From NCBI RefSeq assembly GCF_014874095.1, contig NZ_JADBEB010000001.1:4774001-4838000 (forward strand): DNA of 64,000 nt. The letters are read 5' to 3'. The notes below the pieces were generated by a model that did no database searches, had not been told where the DNA came from, and worked only from the letters and a program-made list of their open reading frames with translations. Below, piece by piece: positions 52,256 to 59,942 of this stretch. How positions within the stretch are numbered: the first letter of the stretch is position 1; each line of letters starts with the position of its first letter. Both the position numbers and the translations under genes were made by a program. Origin of the DNA: Plantactinospora soyae (GTDB lineage: Bacteria; Actinomycetota; Actinomycetes; Mycobacteriales; Micromonosporaceae).

Positions 52256-53896
52256 TCAGCCGGGTGGCTGGATCGGCGTACTCGGCTGGTAGATCCGGTG
52301 GTTGCCGATCTCGGTCACCGTCGCGGTGGCACCCCGGCGCCGCAGCAGGGCCTGGAACGCGGCCTCCGCCGGCCCGCCGACGGCGAAGACGAAGGCCGGC
52401 CGGGCCGCCGCACGCACCCGTTCCGGGTACGGCCGGTAGCGGTTCTGCCCCGGCCGCAGGTTGTCGCCGAGCACCGCGCAGCTGACCCGTTCCCGGGCGT
52501 TGAAGACGAGCCGGTTGCAGGTCCAGTACTCGCCGTACACCCGGTCGAGGCCCGCTCGGCGCAGCGTCGTCGCCAGCTCCCGGAACTGCCGCTCCTCGGC
52601 GCGGATGGTCGGGATCTCGCCGATCAGCTGCGCGGTGGCGCCGAGCAGGAAGGCGACCAGCAGGGCGAGCGCCGTCGCGGCGAACACTCCGGCGACCCGG
52701 GCCAGGGGTTTCGCGCTCACCCGAGCGGCCCAGCGGGCGACCAGCCAGAGCGGCCAGAGCACCGCCGGAAGCGAGATCTGCAGGATCGACAGGTAGCGGG
52801 CGCTGGCCAGCGGCGCGGTCGCGGCGAGAGCACTGCGGGCGTACGCGGCCAGGGTCAGCGCGGCGGCGACGAGCAGGGCGAGTTGGGTGACGTACCGGAT
52901 CCGGCCGGTTCCCGGCGACCGGCCGGACCCGTCGTCGGTCCGCTCGGCCCGGTGCCGCAGCCCGAAAACCGCCAGGACCAGCGCGACCAGCAGCAGCGCC
53001 AGGTACAGCCAGCCCCACCACATCTGCCACGGCTGGCAGCGTTCCGGCGGGCAGAGCCCGGTCGCCAGTGGTACGCCGAGCAGCACCGCGCCGTGCAGCC
53101 GGTCCACCGCCGAGGTCACCACCGCGTCGCCCTCGCTGACCTGCATCAGCACCGAGACCGAGTCCTGGCCGGGCGGTGCGGTCAGGTTGTCGACGATCAG
53201 CGGCGCGACGCCGAGCAGGAAGCCACCGACCAGCACGAGTCCGGCCCGGCCGAACAGTTCCCGCCAGCAGCCGAACAGCAGCACCCCGAACGCGGTGACC
53301 AGGTACGGCAGCACCAGCCAGTCGTCCCAGACGCAGAGCCCGGAGATCACACCGAAGAGCCCGAACGCCGGCCAGCGGTGCCGGAGCCGCCGCTGGCCGA
53401 GGGCGAGGGCGATCAGCAGCAGGCCGACGACGGCGGGTTTGATCTCCGGACGACCGCCGACCGCGGTGATCTGGTCCCGGACCACCCGTTCCGAGCCGAG
53501 CGCCAGCAGACCGACGGTGAACGTGGCCAGCCAGGGGGAGTAGAGGTGACGGGTGAGCCGGTAGGTCAGGTAGACGAAGGCCGCGTACAGGAACAGCAGC
53601 GGCAGCCGCAGCAGGCTCCAGCTCGGGCCGAACAGGACGAACAGCGGGGCGGCGAGATAGCTCTCCACGGTGCCCATGTAGTGCTGCCCGTACAGGAAGA
53701 CCGGCAGTTCGCGGCCCTGTGCGATGTGCAGCGCGGCCAATCCGAAGGTGGCCTCGTCGCTGTTCGATCCCGGCACCGTGAGCAGGATCAGCGCCAGCCG
53801 GTAGCCGGCCCCGAGCAGGCCGAGGCCGAGCGCCACCAGTGCTGGCCGGTCGAGCGATCGGACCAGCCGACCGCCGCGCGGCATCGCCACCGACAC
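52256..53896 (-). CDS. Polytopic membrane protein, GT39/GT-C-like
   Basis: A protein of about 546 residues with ten or more hydrophobic helices and a soluble C-terminal region. The first external loop has TVPGSNSDEATFGLAALHIAQGRELPVFLYGQHYMG. The SDEA acidic pair and GQ.Y motif are typical of GT-C glycosyltransferases related to protein O-mannosyl and ArnT-like transferases. It would use a polyprenyl-phosphate sugar on the outer face of the membrane. The start is uncertain: GTG 53896 is used, with ATG 53884 nearby. Substrates are unknown. It is divergent from the App1-like gene. Confidence 0.68.
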   Translation of the reverse strand: MSVAMPRGGRLVRSLDRPALVALGLGLLGAGYRLALILLTVPGSNSDEATFGLAALHIAQGRELPVFLYGQHYMGTVESYLAAPLFVLFGPSWSLLRLPLLFLYAAFVYLTYRLTRHLYSPWLATFTVGLLALGSERVVRDQITAVGGRPEIKPAVVGLLLIALALGQRRLRHRWPAFGLFGVISGLCVWDDWLVLPYLVTAFGVLLFGCWRELFGRAGLVLVGGFLLGVAPLIVDNLTAPPGQDSVSVLMQVSEGDAVVTSAVDRLHGAVLLGVPLATGLCPPERCQPWQMWWGWLYLALLLVALVLAVFGLRHRAERTDDGSGRSPGTGRIRYVTQLALLVAAALTLAAYARSALAATAPLASARYLSILQISLPAVLWPLWLVARWAARVSAKPLARVAGVFAATALALLVAFLLGATAQLIGEIPTIRAEERQFRELATTLRRAGLDRVYGEYWTCNRLVFNARERVSCAVLGDNLRPGQNRYRPYPERVRAAARPAFVFAVGGPAEAAFQALLRRRGATATVTEIGNHRIYQPSTPIQPPG

Positions 53897-54108
53897 GACC
53901 AACGCCCCCGTCGTCGTCCCGTTTCGAAGTCTTCCACAGCGGCAGCGCACGGGCGGCCGGATCGGGACAGGCCGGAGTGGCCGTCCGGTGCGGGAGTTGA
54001 TCTCGTTCAGCGACGGTCCGACTCCATCCGGTCGACCTGTCGATCCGGTCGGCGCCGACTAGTCGATCTGTCGTGGCCCGGCCCGGAGGTCTGTGGCAGG
54101 GTGTCAAG

Positions 54109-55164
54109 GTGTCGCTGATACCCGCCGGTCCGCCGCCCCTGCCTCGGTTGCACCGGGCGGCCCGGATCGAGGACGCGGTGCACCAGTTCATCGAGCGTCG
54201 GCTGGGGCAGGGCGGGTGGGACGTCACGATCGTCCCGTACGCCGGCTACGGCGGGCCGGGCTGGGTCCGGGTACTCGGCCGGGTGCTGCTGACCCGGCTT
54301 CGTCGCCGTCCCCGCCGCGGACCCGAGAAGCTGCGCGGTTGGCGTACCTTCGCGACCCTGCCGGTGCAGCACGCACCGGTGGTGATCGAGGCGGGTGGCA
54401 GCCGGCACGAGGCTCGGGCCGACCGTAGCGGGTTCATCGACCTCGTCCTGGACACCGAACTGGCGCCGGGCTGGCAGAGCGTACGGCTGAGCAGTCCCGG
54501 TGCCGAACCGGTCGACGCGCCGGTCCGGATCGTCGACCCCGACCTGCGGATCGGTGTCGTGTCGGACATCGACGACACGGTGATGGTCACCGCGCTGCCC
54601 CGTCCGCTGCTCGCCGCCTGGAACACGTTCGTGCTGGACGAGCACGCCCGGATGGCGGTACCGGGAATGGCGGTGCTGTACGAACGCCTGGTCAACGCGC
54701 ACCCCGGCGCGCCGGTGCTCTATCTGTCCACCGGTGCCTGGAACGTCGCGCCGACCCTGACCCGGTTCCTGTCCCGCCATCTGTATCCGGCCGGCCCGCT
54801 GCTGCTGACCAACTGGGGCCCGACGGCCGACCGCTGGTTCCGCAGCGGGCGGGAGCACAAGCGGGCCACCCTGGAGCGACTGGTCCGGGAGTTCCCCGAG
54901 ATCCGGTGGCTGCTGATCGGCGACGACGGGCAGCACGACCAGGAGATCTACGCCGAGTTCGCCGCGGACCATCCGGACAACGTGGCCGGGGTGCTGATCC
55001 GCCGGCTCTCCCCGACCCAGGCGGTGCTGGCCGGTGGTTTCCCGGCCCCGGTCGAGAACAGCGACGAAGGTACCCCCACCGCCGGCCTGCTCGGCGAGCG
55101 GTGGTTGTGCGCCCCCGACGGCGCCGGACTGTGGCGGCTGCTCCGGGAGGCCAACCTGGTCTGA
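54109..55164 (+). CDS. App1-family (DUF2183) phosphatase-domain protein
   Basis: A protein of about 351 residues. The N-terminal beta-rich half includes VQHAPVVIEAGGSRHEARADRSGFIDL. The C-terminal HAD-like DUF2183 domain has VSDIDDTVMVTALP (DxDxT nucleophile motif, about residue 150), LYLSTGAWNVAPTL, TNWGPT...HKRATLERLV and LLIGDDGQHDQEIY. Yeast App1 is a phosphatidate phosphatase; bacterial homologs are presumed lipid or small-molecule phosphatases. GTG 54109 is used (CAGGG seven bases upstream); GTG 54073 is an alternative. It is convergent with the ArsR-type regulator, 13 bases apart. Confidence 0.82.
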   Translation: MSLIPAGPPPLPRLHRAARIEDAVHQFIERRLGQGGWDVTIVPYAGYGGPGWVRVLGRVLLTRLRRRPRRGPEKLRGWRTFATLPVQHAPVVIEAGGSRHEARADRSGFIDLVLDTELAPGWQSVRLSSPGAEPVDAPVRIVDPDLRIGVVSDIDDTVMVTALPRPLLAAWNTFVLDEHARMAVPGMAVLYERLVNAHPGAPVLYLSTGAWNVAPTLTRFLSRHLYPAGPLLLTNWGPTADRWFRSGREHKRATLERLVREFPEIRWLLIGDDGQHDQEIYAEFAADHPDNVAGVLIRRLSPTQAVLAGGFPAPVENSDEGTPTAGLLGERWLCAPDGAGLWRLLREANLV

Positions 55165-55177
55165 GCCGGCCCGCCGG

Positions 55178-55534
55178 TCAGGACCGTTCGTCGTCCGTGC
55201 GGCGACGTTCGCGGCGGCCTCTCGCGATCTCGGTGCCGAGGGCGTCCAGGCGTTGGGTCCAGAAGCCCCGGTACCGGTCCAGCCACCGGTCGATCTCGCG
55301 CAGCGGGGTCGGGTCCACCGCGTAGAGCCGCCGGGTACCCACCGCCCGTACGGTGGTGAAGCCGTTCTCCCGGAGTACCCGCAGGTGCTGCGAGACGCCC
55401 GGTTGCGAGATTCCGAACTCCTCCTGCACCACCGCGCTCACCTCGCCCGCCGGGCGTTCGCCGTCGGCGAGCAGTTCCAGGATCCGCCGCCGGACCGGGT
55501 CGCCGAGAACGTCGAACGCGTGCACGTACGCCAT
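55178..55534 (-). CDS. ArsR-family winged-helix regulator
   Basis: A 118-residue regulator of the ArsR/SdpR type. It has HAFDVLGDPVRRRILELLADGERPAGEVS, the recognition helix region GISQPGVSQHLRVLRENGF, and the wing VRAVGTRRLYAVD. The usual CxC metal site of metal sensors is absent. The C-terminus (IDRWLDRYRGFWTQRLDALG) is typical of the SdpR subgroup. ATG at 55534 fits a short leader, because the likely -10 (TATATA) is about 20 bases upstream; GTG 55549 is less likely. A perfect ACTTATATAAGT palindrome overlaps the promoter, consistent with autorepression. Confidence 0.85.
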   Translation of the reverse strand: MAYVHAFDVLGDPVRRRILELLADGERPAGEVSAVVQEEFGISQPGVSQHLRVLRENGFTTVRAVGTRRLYAVDPTPLREIDRWLDRYRGFWTQRLDALGTEIARGRRERRRTDDERS

Positions 55535-55547
55535 CCTTTCAGCGTCC

Positions 55548-55559
55548 ACTTATATAAGT
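55548..55559. promoter_or_regulatory. Palindrome ACTTATATAAGT, probable ArsR operator
   Basis: A perfect 12-bp AT-rich palindrome in very GC-rich DNA overlaps the presumed -10 of the leftward regulator and lies 14-25 bases upstream of its ATG. It is likely the regulator's own binding site. Effects on the PhzF gene 150 bases away are possible. Confidence 0.65.
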
Positions 55560-55711
55560 AAAGTCTAACCTGGCTCCGGCGCCGCCGGAGATCACGGCCG
55601 CCGAGCCGCCCGGGCCGGGCCGGGGTCGGCCCGGACGACCCTACCGGCCAGGGTCCGGGGTGGATCACCACCGGTACGCCGGCTGCCGGTCGGTGGTGGT
55701 AGACAGGTCCG

Positions 55712-56560
55712 ATGCGGCTCCGCCTGATCCAGATCGACGCCTTCGCCGACCGGGTGTTCCAGGGCAACCCGGCGGCGGTGATGCCCCTGCCGTCCTGGCT
55801 GCCCGACCCCGTCCTGCAGGACATCGCCGCGGAGAACAACCTGTCGGAGACCGCGTTCTACGTCGCCGAGCTGCCGCCGGAGGCAGACCCGCCGCCGGAC
55901 GTCCCCGCGTACCACCTGCGCTGGTTCACCCCGGCGGTCGAGGTCGACCTCTGCGGGCACGCGACCCTCGCCACCGCCGGGCACCTCTTCGAGGACGTCC
56001 ACCCCGACGCCGGGCGGATCCTCTTCTGGACCCGTAGCGGCTGGCTGCCGGTCAGCCGCACCGACCGGGACGGTGAACTCGAACTCGACTTTCCGGCCGG
56101 GAAGCTGCGGCCGGTTCCGGAGTCCGACGAGGTCTCCGCCGCCGCCGTGGCCGCGCTCGGCCTCGACCCGGAGGTACGGCTCCAGGAGACCGACCTGGTG
56201 TACGTCCTTCCGGACGCCGGCGCCGTCCGGGCCGTGCTGCCGGACTTCACCGCGCTGGGCCGGCTGCCGGTGCGGGGCGTCGTGGTCACCGCGCCCGGCG
56301 ACACCGACGGCGTCGACTTCGTCTCCCGCTGGTTCGGTGCCGGCGCGGGCACCTTCGAGGACCCGGTCACCGGTTCCGCGCACAGCCAGATCGCACCGTA
56401 CTGGGCGGAGCGGCTCGGCCGGACCCGGCTGACCGCCCGGCAACTCTCGGCGCGTGGCGGCACGGTGGGCTGCGAGGTCGACGGCGACCGGGTACGCCTG
56501 CGCGGCACCTGGCGCCGCTACCTCGACGGCACCGCCATCATCCCGGAGATCACCGGCTAG
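55712..56560 (+). CDS. PhzF-family isomerase/epimerase-like protein
   Basis: A 282-residue protein of the PhzF/DapF-like fold. It begins IQIDAFADRVFQGNPAAVM. The catalytic glutamate is in NNLSETAFYV (about residue 47), and the two conserved loops are VDLCGHATLATAG and EDPVTGSAHSQIAPYWAERLG. Members catalyse proton-shift isomerisations; outside phenazine clusters the substrate is usually unknown. No phenazine genes are nearby. It is divergent from the ArsR gene. The ATG has no strong ribosome-binding site and may be leaderless (TAGACA just upstream). Confidence 0.87.
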   Translation: MRLRLIQIDAFADRVFQGNPAAVMPLPSWLPDPVLQDIAAENNLSETAFYVAELPPEADPPPDVPAYHLRWFTPAVEVDLCGHATLATAGHLFEDVHPDAGRILFWTRSGWLPVSRTDRDGELELDFPAGKLRPVPESDEVSAAAVAALGLDPEVRLQETDLVYVLPDAGAVRAVLPDFTALGRLPVRGVVVTAPGDTDGVDFVSRWFGAGAGTFEDPVTGSAHSQIAPYWAERLGRTRLTARQLSARGGTVGCEVDGDRVRLRGTWRRYLDGTAIIPEITG

Positions 56561-56578
56561 CCCCGATCGGGCTGCCGG
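56553..56578. terminator. Short hairpin overlapping two convergent gene ends
   Basis: CCGGC-T-AGCCC-CGATC-GGGCT-GCCGG forms a 10-bp interrupted stem covering the PhzF-family stop and ending two bases before the leftward gene's end at 56580. Confidence 0.4.
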
Positions 56579-56579
56579 C

Positions 56580-58223
56580 TCAGTGGCCCCGGAAGGCCTC
56601 CTCCAGCCACCACGAGCCACGTTCACTGGTGACCTTGGCGTCGATCAGCATCGGCCTGCTCCTCGGTCCGGCGAGCCACTCGCGTACCGGGGCGAGGTCC
56701 TCGACCGTCCGTACGGTCACGGCGGCGCAGCCGTACCCCCGGGCGATGGCGGCCAGATCGGTGTCCGGGAACCGTACGACGTCGAGCGGGTGGCCGTCCG
56801 GTCCGAAGTGGTGCACCTCGGCGCCGTACGCCGCGTCGTTGTAGACCACCACGAGCAGCGGGAGGCCGAGCCGGGTCGCGGTGACCAGTTCGGCGGACGA
56901 CATCAGGAACCCGCCGTCGCCGAGTGCCGCCACGGTGAGCCGGTCCGGCCTGGCCACCGCCGCACCGAGCGCGCTGGCCAGGCCGAGCCCGATGGACTGG
57001 AACGCCTGGGTGAAGCAGAAGCCGGCGACATCCGGCACGGAGAGGAACATCGACGGGTAGCCCATGAAATTGCCGGAGTCCACCGCCACCGTCCGCTGCG
57101 CGGGCAGCAGGTCGTCCAGCGCGACGCTCATCGTCCGGGGGTCGATCCGGCCCTGCGCGCCGGCGACGCTGTCGTCCGGATAGGACACGTCCCGCCAGCG
57201 GCCCGCCGCGGCGATCCGGCTCCGCAGTTCCGGCGTGCGCTGGCCGCCGACCGGCCGGTCCTGCCCCGGTTCTGCGGCCAGCCGCCGTGCGGTGGCGTCG
57301 GCGATCCTGCCCACGTCACCCCGGACCTGCACGTCGACCCTCGGATGGGGCTCGGAGCCGGCGGGCTCCCGGTCGACCCGGACCACCACGGCCGACGGTG
57401 AGATGAGCCGACCGTGTCGGGTCGTCCACATGTTCAGGCTGCTGCCCCAGGCGACGACCAGGTCGGCCCCGGCGATCAGTTCGGCGGCGAGCGGGGTGGC
57501 GAACCCGCCGGAGACGTCCAGGTACCAGGGGTCGCCGACGAACAGGCCCTTCGCCGCCGCCGAGACCGCGAGCAGCGCGTCGCAGCCGTCGGCGAGCCGG
57601 ATCAGCGGCTCCCGGGCCGCCCGCGCGCCCCGCCCGGCGATGAACACCGGCCGCCGGGCGGCCCGCAGCGCGGCGATCAGCGGCTCGACGTCGGGCACCG
57701 GCTGGGCGTCGGTACGCCCCGGTGGGATCGGCCCGGACCACGGCGGCACCTGCACGGCCTGTACGTCCAGCGGCAGCCCCAGCACCACCGTCGCCCCCTC
57801 GGCCGCCGTCCGGTACGCCGAGCTGACGTCCGCGACCGCGTGCTCGGCGCGTACCGTCCGGAACACCGCGCCGAGCGCGACGGTGACCGCCGGCAGGTCG
57901 ATGAAGAAGTTCGACGTCGGTACGGTCGCCTCCGGCGCCAGCACCAGCATCGGGGTACGACTCTTCGCCGCCTCGGTGATCCCGGTCAGCGCGTTGGTGA
58001 TCCCCGGACCCTGGTGTACCGAGAGCACCCCGACCGAGCCCGAGGTACGGGCGTACCCGTCCGCCATGCTCGCCGCGCCGCCCTCGTGTGCGGCCGGCAC
58101 CAGTTGGGCCCCCGCCGCCACCAGCGCGTTGGTGACGTGGAAGTTGCCGCTACCGACGACGCCGAAGACGTGCCGCACCCCGTGCGCGGCGAGAACCCGG
58201 CCGACCACCTCGGCGACCCGCAT
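56580..58223 (-). CDS. ThDP-dependent enzyme (acetolactate synthase-like)
   Basis: A 547-residue thiamine diphosphate enzyme. The PYR domain has VFGVVGSGNFHVTNALVAAGAQLVPAAHEGGAASMADGYAR, with the activating Glu in AHEGGA, and SVHQGPGITNALTGI. The PP domain has ALGDGGFLMSSAELVTATRLGLPLLVVVYNDAAYG (GDG...ND) and a FTQAFQSIGLGLASALGAA core. It belongs to the large group that includes acetolactate synthase, IolD and sulfoacetaldehyde acetyltransferase. The exact reaction cannot be set. It starts 15 bases after the cyclase-family gene, so the two form an operon acting on a related keto-acid or amide substrate. Confidence 0.82.
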   Translation of the reverse strand: MRVAEVVGRVLAAHGVRHVFGVVGSGNFHVTNALVAAGAQLVPAAHEGGAASMADGYARTSGSVGVLSVHQGPGITNALTGITEAAKSRTPMLVLAPEATVPTSNFFIDLPAVTVALGAVFRTVRAEHAVADVSSAYRTAAEGATVVLGLPLDVQAVQVPPWSGPIPPGRTDAQPVPDVEPLIAALRAARRPVFIAGRGARAAREPLIRLADGCDALLAVSAAAKGLFVGDPWYLDVSGGFATPLAAELIAGADLVVAWGSSLNMWTTRHGRLISPSAVVVRVDREPAGSEPHPRVDVQVRGDVGRIADATARRLAAEPGQDRPVGGQRTPELRSRIAAAGRWRDVSYPDDSVAGAQGRIDPRTMSVALDDLLPAQRTVAVDSGNFMGYPSMFLSVPDVAGFCFTQAFQSIGLGLASALGAAVARPDRLTVAALGDGGFLMSSAELVTATRLGLPLLVVVYNDAAYGAEVHHFGPDGHPLDVVRFPDTDLAAIARGYGCAAVTVRTVEDLAPVREWLAGPRSRPMLIDAKVTSERGSWWLEEAFRGH

Positions 58224-58238
58224 GCCGCTGCGCCCGCC

Positions 58239-59000
58239 CTACCGTTCGACCAGGGCGAGGACCCGGCACGGGCTGCCCGAGCCGCCGATGATCGGCAGCG
58301 GCCCGGCGACCACCACGGCACCGGTCGGCGGCAGCGAGGCCAGGTTGCGGAGCTGGGTCAGCCCGTACTTGTCGGCGCCGAGCAGGAAGGAGTGGCACGG
58401 GAACGGCGGATCGAAGGAGTGGGCCCCACCCGCGTCGGTACCGACCGTCTCGACGCCGACACCCTGGATCGGGGACTCCTCGGCCAGCCACTTCGCGCAG
58501 GCGGGGGAGATTCCCGGGGTATGGCCGGCGTTGGCATACTGCGCGGCGTCATCCCCGTACGCGTCCCAGCCGGTCCGGTAGAGCAGCCACCCGCCGGCCG
58601 GCAGCGGACCGTGTTCCGCCTCCCAGGCCCGGATGTGCTCGACCTCCAGCAGGAAGTCGGGGTCGGCGGCGGCCTCGGCGGTGCGGTCGAGCACCACCGC
58701 CGGGGCGACGAGCCGGCTCGCCGGCACCTGGGACACGTCGTCGCCGTGCTGGCCGCTGACCCAGTGGACCGGGGCGTCGAAGTGGGTTCCGGTGTGCTCG
58801 CCGGTCGAGATGTTGTTCCAGTACCAGGCGGGGCCGCGTTCGTCGTACCGGCTGATCTCGGTCAGGCCGAAGGGTACGGTCTGGCCGAACGGCTCGGGCA
58901 GGGTCAGGATCGGCGTCTGCGCCGAGAGCGGGGCGGTGAGGTCGACGACCTCGACCCGGCCGCTGGCGAGCGCGGCAACTAGATCTTGCAGCACGGTCAT
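58239..59000 (-). CDS. Cyclase/kynurenine formamidase-family metal hydrolase
   Basis: A 253-residue protein of the cyclase superfamily, marked by the metal-binding HTGTHFDAPVHW (HxGTHxDxPxH) near residue 70. VVDLTAPLSAQTPIL comes early, LLYRTGWDAYG lies in the middle and GVGVETVGTDAGGAHSFD comes later. Relatives are manganese- or zinc-dependent amidases or lactonases, including kynurenine formamidase and isatin hydrolase. It is the first gene of a two-gene leftward operon with the ThDP enzyme. No kynurenine pathway genes are nearby. Repeat copy B lies 49 bases upstream of its start. Confidence 0.85.
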   Translation of the reverse strand: MTVLQDLVAALASGRVEVVDLTAPLSAQTPILTLPEPFGQTVPFGLTEISRYDERGPAWYWNNISTGEHTGTHFDAPVHWVSGQHGDDVSQVPASRLVAPAVVLDRTAEAAADPDFLLEVEHIRAWEAEHGPLPAGGWLLYRTGWDAYGDDAAQYANAGHTPGISPACAKWLAEESPIQGVGVETVGTDAGGAHSFDPPFPCHSFLLGADKYGLTQLRNLASLPPTGAVVVAGPLPIIGGSGSPCRVLALVER

Positions 59001-59049
59001 GGCGAGAACCTACCCGACTTCGCCGCCCCAGGGACCCACGCGATCGGAT

Positions 59050-59103
59050 GTAAGGAAGGGCCCCCGCATATCGTTTTCTGTAGAAGAAGGGCCCCTTTTT
59101 AAC
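59050..59103. repeat. 54-bp GGGCCCC repeat, copy B
   Basis: This is the second copy of the element at 16461-16514, in the same orientation and of equal length: GTAAGGAAGGGCCCC, a changed centre (ATCGTTTTCTGTAGAAG), then GGGCCCCTTTTTAAC. Seven differences include the loss of pairing in the left inner arm. It lies between two genes transcribed leftward, 76 bases beyond the end of the secreted-protein gene. Confidence 0.85.
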
Positions 59104-59179
59104 ACCCTGCCTCCCGGTGCGGAGCGGGCCGGGGCGGACCGCAGCCGGGCCGCTTGGGTGCGGTCCGCCCCGGCGTCCG

Positions 59180-59743
59180 TCACCGCTGGATGCCCAGCGG
59201 CTGTCGGGGATCCGGAAGGTACGTCTGGGCCGTGCCGCAGTAGGTGGGTCCCGGCGTCGGTATCGGGTTGTTGCCGAGGGTCGTCCGGCAGACCTGGACC
59301 ACGACCCGGTCGATGGCGCCCGGGACGAGGCCGGCCTGGAGCCGGAACTCGAACTTGGTCACGTCGTTGTCGACCCGGTACGCCTGCTCGGCGACCAGGA
59401 CGTCCCGGCTGTACGCGGAGAAGGTGGCGGAGCTGTACCGACTGTCGTCCCGGCAGGGAACGCCGGGGTCGAACGGGACGGGTCGATCGGTGAGCGTGCC
59501 GCCGACGACCACCACGCCCTGGCTCGGGGGTGCGGTGACCGGACGGAATTCGAGTCGGCCCTCGGTGTACCCGTACTTGCAGTTGTCACCGGAGTCGGCG
59601 GCGAACGACTGGACGGCGGCGGTGCCTCCGGCGGCCGGGTTGCCGGTGTCGGCGGCGGCGAAGGCGGGGCTGGACGTGACGGTGCCGGCGGCGAGCAGCG
59701 CGGCGGCGAGGACGGTCGACGCCCGGTGGATCGTACGCGGCAT
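59180..59743 (-). CDS. Secreted protein of unknown function
   Basis: A 187-residue protein with a Sec signal peptide (MPRTIHRASTVLAAALLAAG..., cleavage after an AFA-A site near residue 29). The mature part is rich in Gly, Pro and beta-prone segments with four cysteines (DNCKYGY, GVPCRDD, QVCRTT, TYCGTA), probably two disulfides. No enzymatic motif is visible. ATG at 59743 has AGGGGAG four bases upstream. It appears monocistronic, with an AT-rich promoter region at about 59850-59875. No family is recognised. Confidence 0.7.
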   Translation of the reverse strand: MPRTIHRASTVLAAALLAAGTVTSSPAFAAADTGNPAAGGTAAVQSFAADSGDNCKYGYTEGRLEFRPVTAPPSQGVVVVGGTLTDRPVPFDPGVPCRDDSRYSSATFSAYSRDVLVAEQAYRVDNDVTKFEFRLQAGLVPGAIDRVVVQVCRTTLGNNPIPTPGPTYCGTAQTYLPDPRQPLGIQR

Positions 59744-59942
59744 GAAACTCCCCTTCGGACAGACGTGATGGCGGGCGGGCGTACGGCCGGCCATCCGGGC
59801 GGCTTGCCCGCCGCGCACCGGATCGCCGGCCTCGCGGGGCCGGCAGGTCACGATATTGTTTCATGTCTATCTGGTGGAAGGTAGTCTCCGGCCAGGAACC
59901 AGGCCCGACGCGAGCGACGACGGCCCGGCCGAACGGGGACGG

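Noticed and set aside
55712-56560. Phenazine biosynthesis gene
   Set aside because: The PhzF fold is clear but no other phenazine genes are present; PhzF homologs of unrelated function are common.
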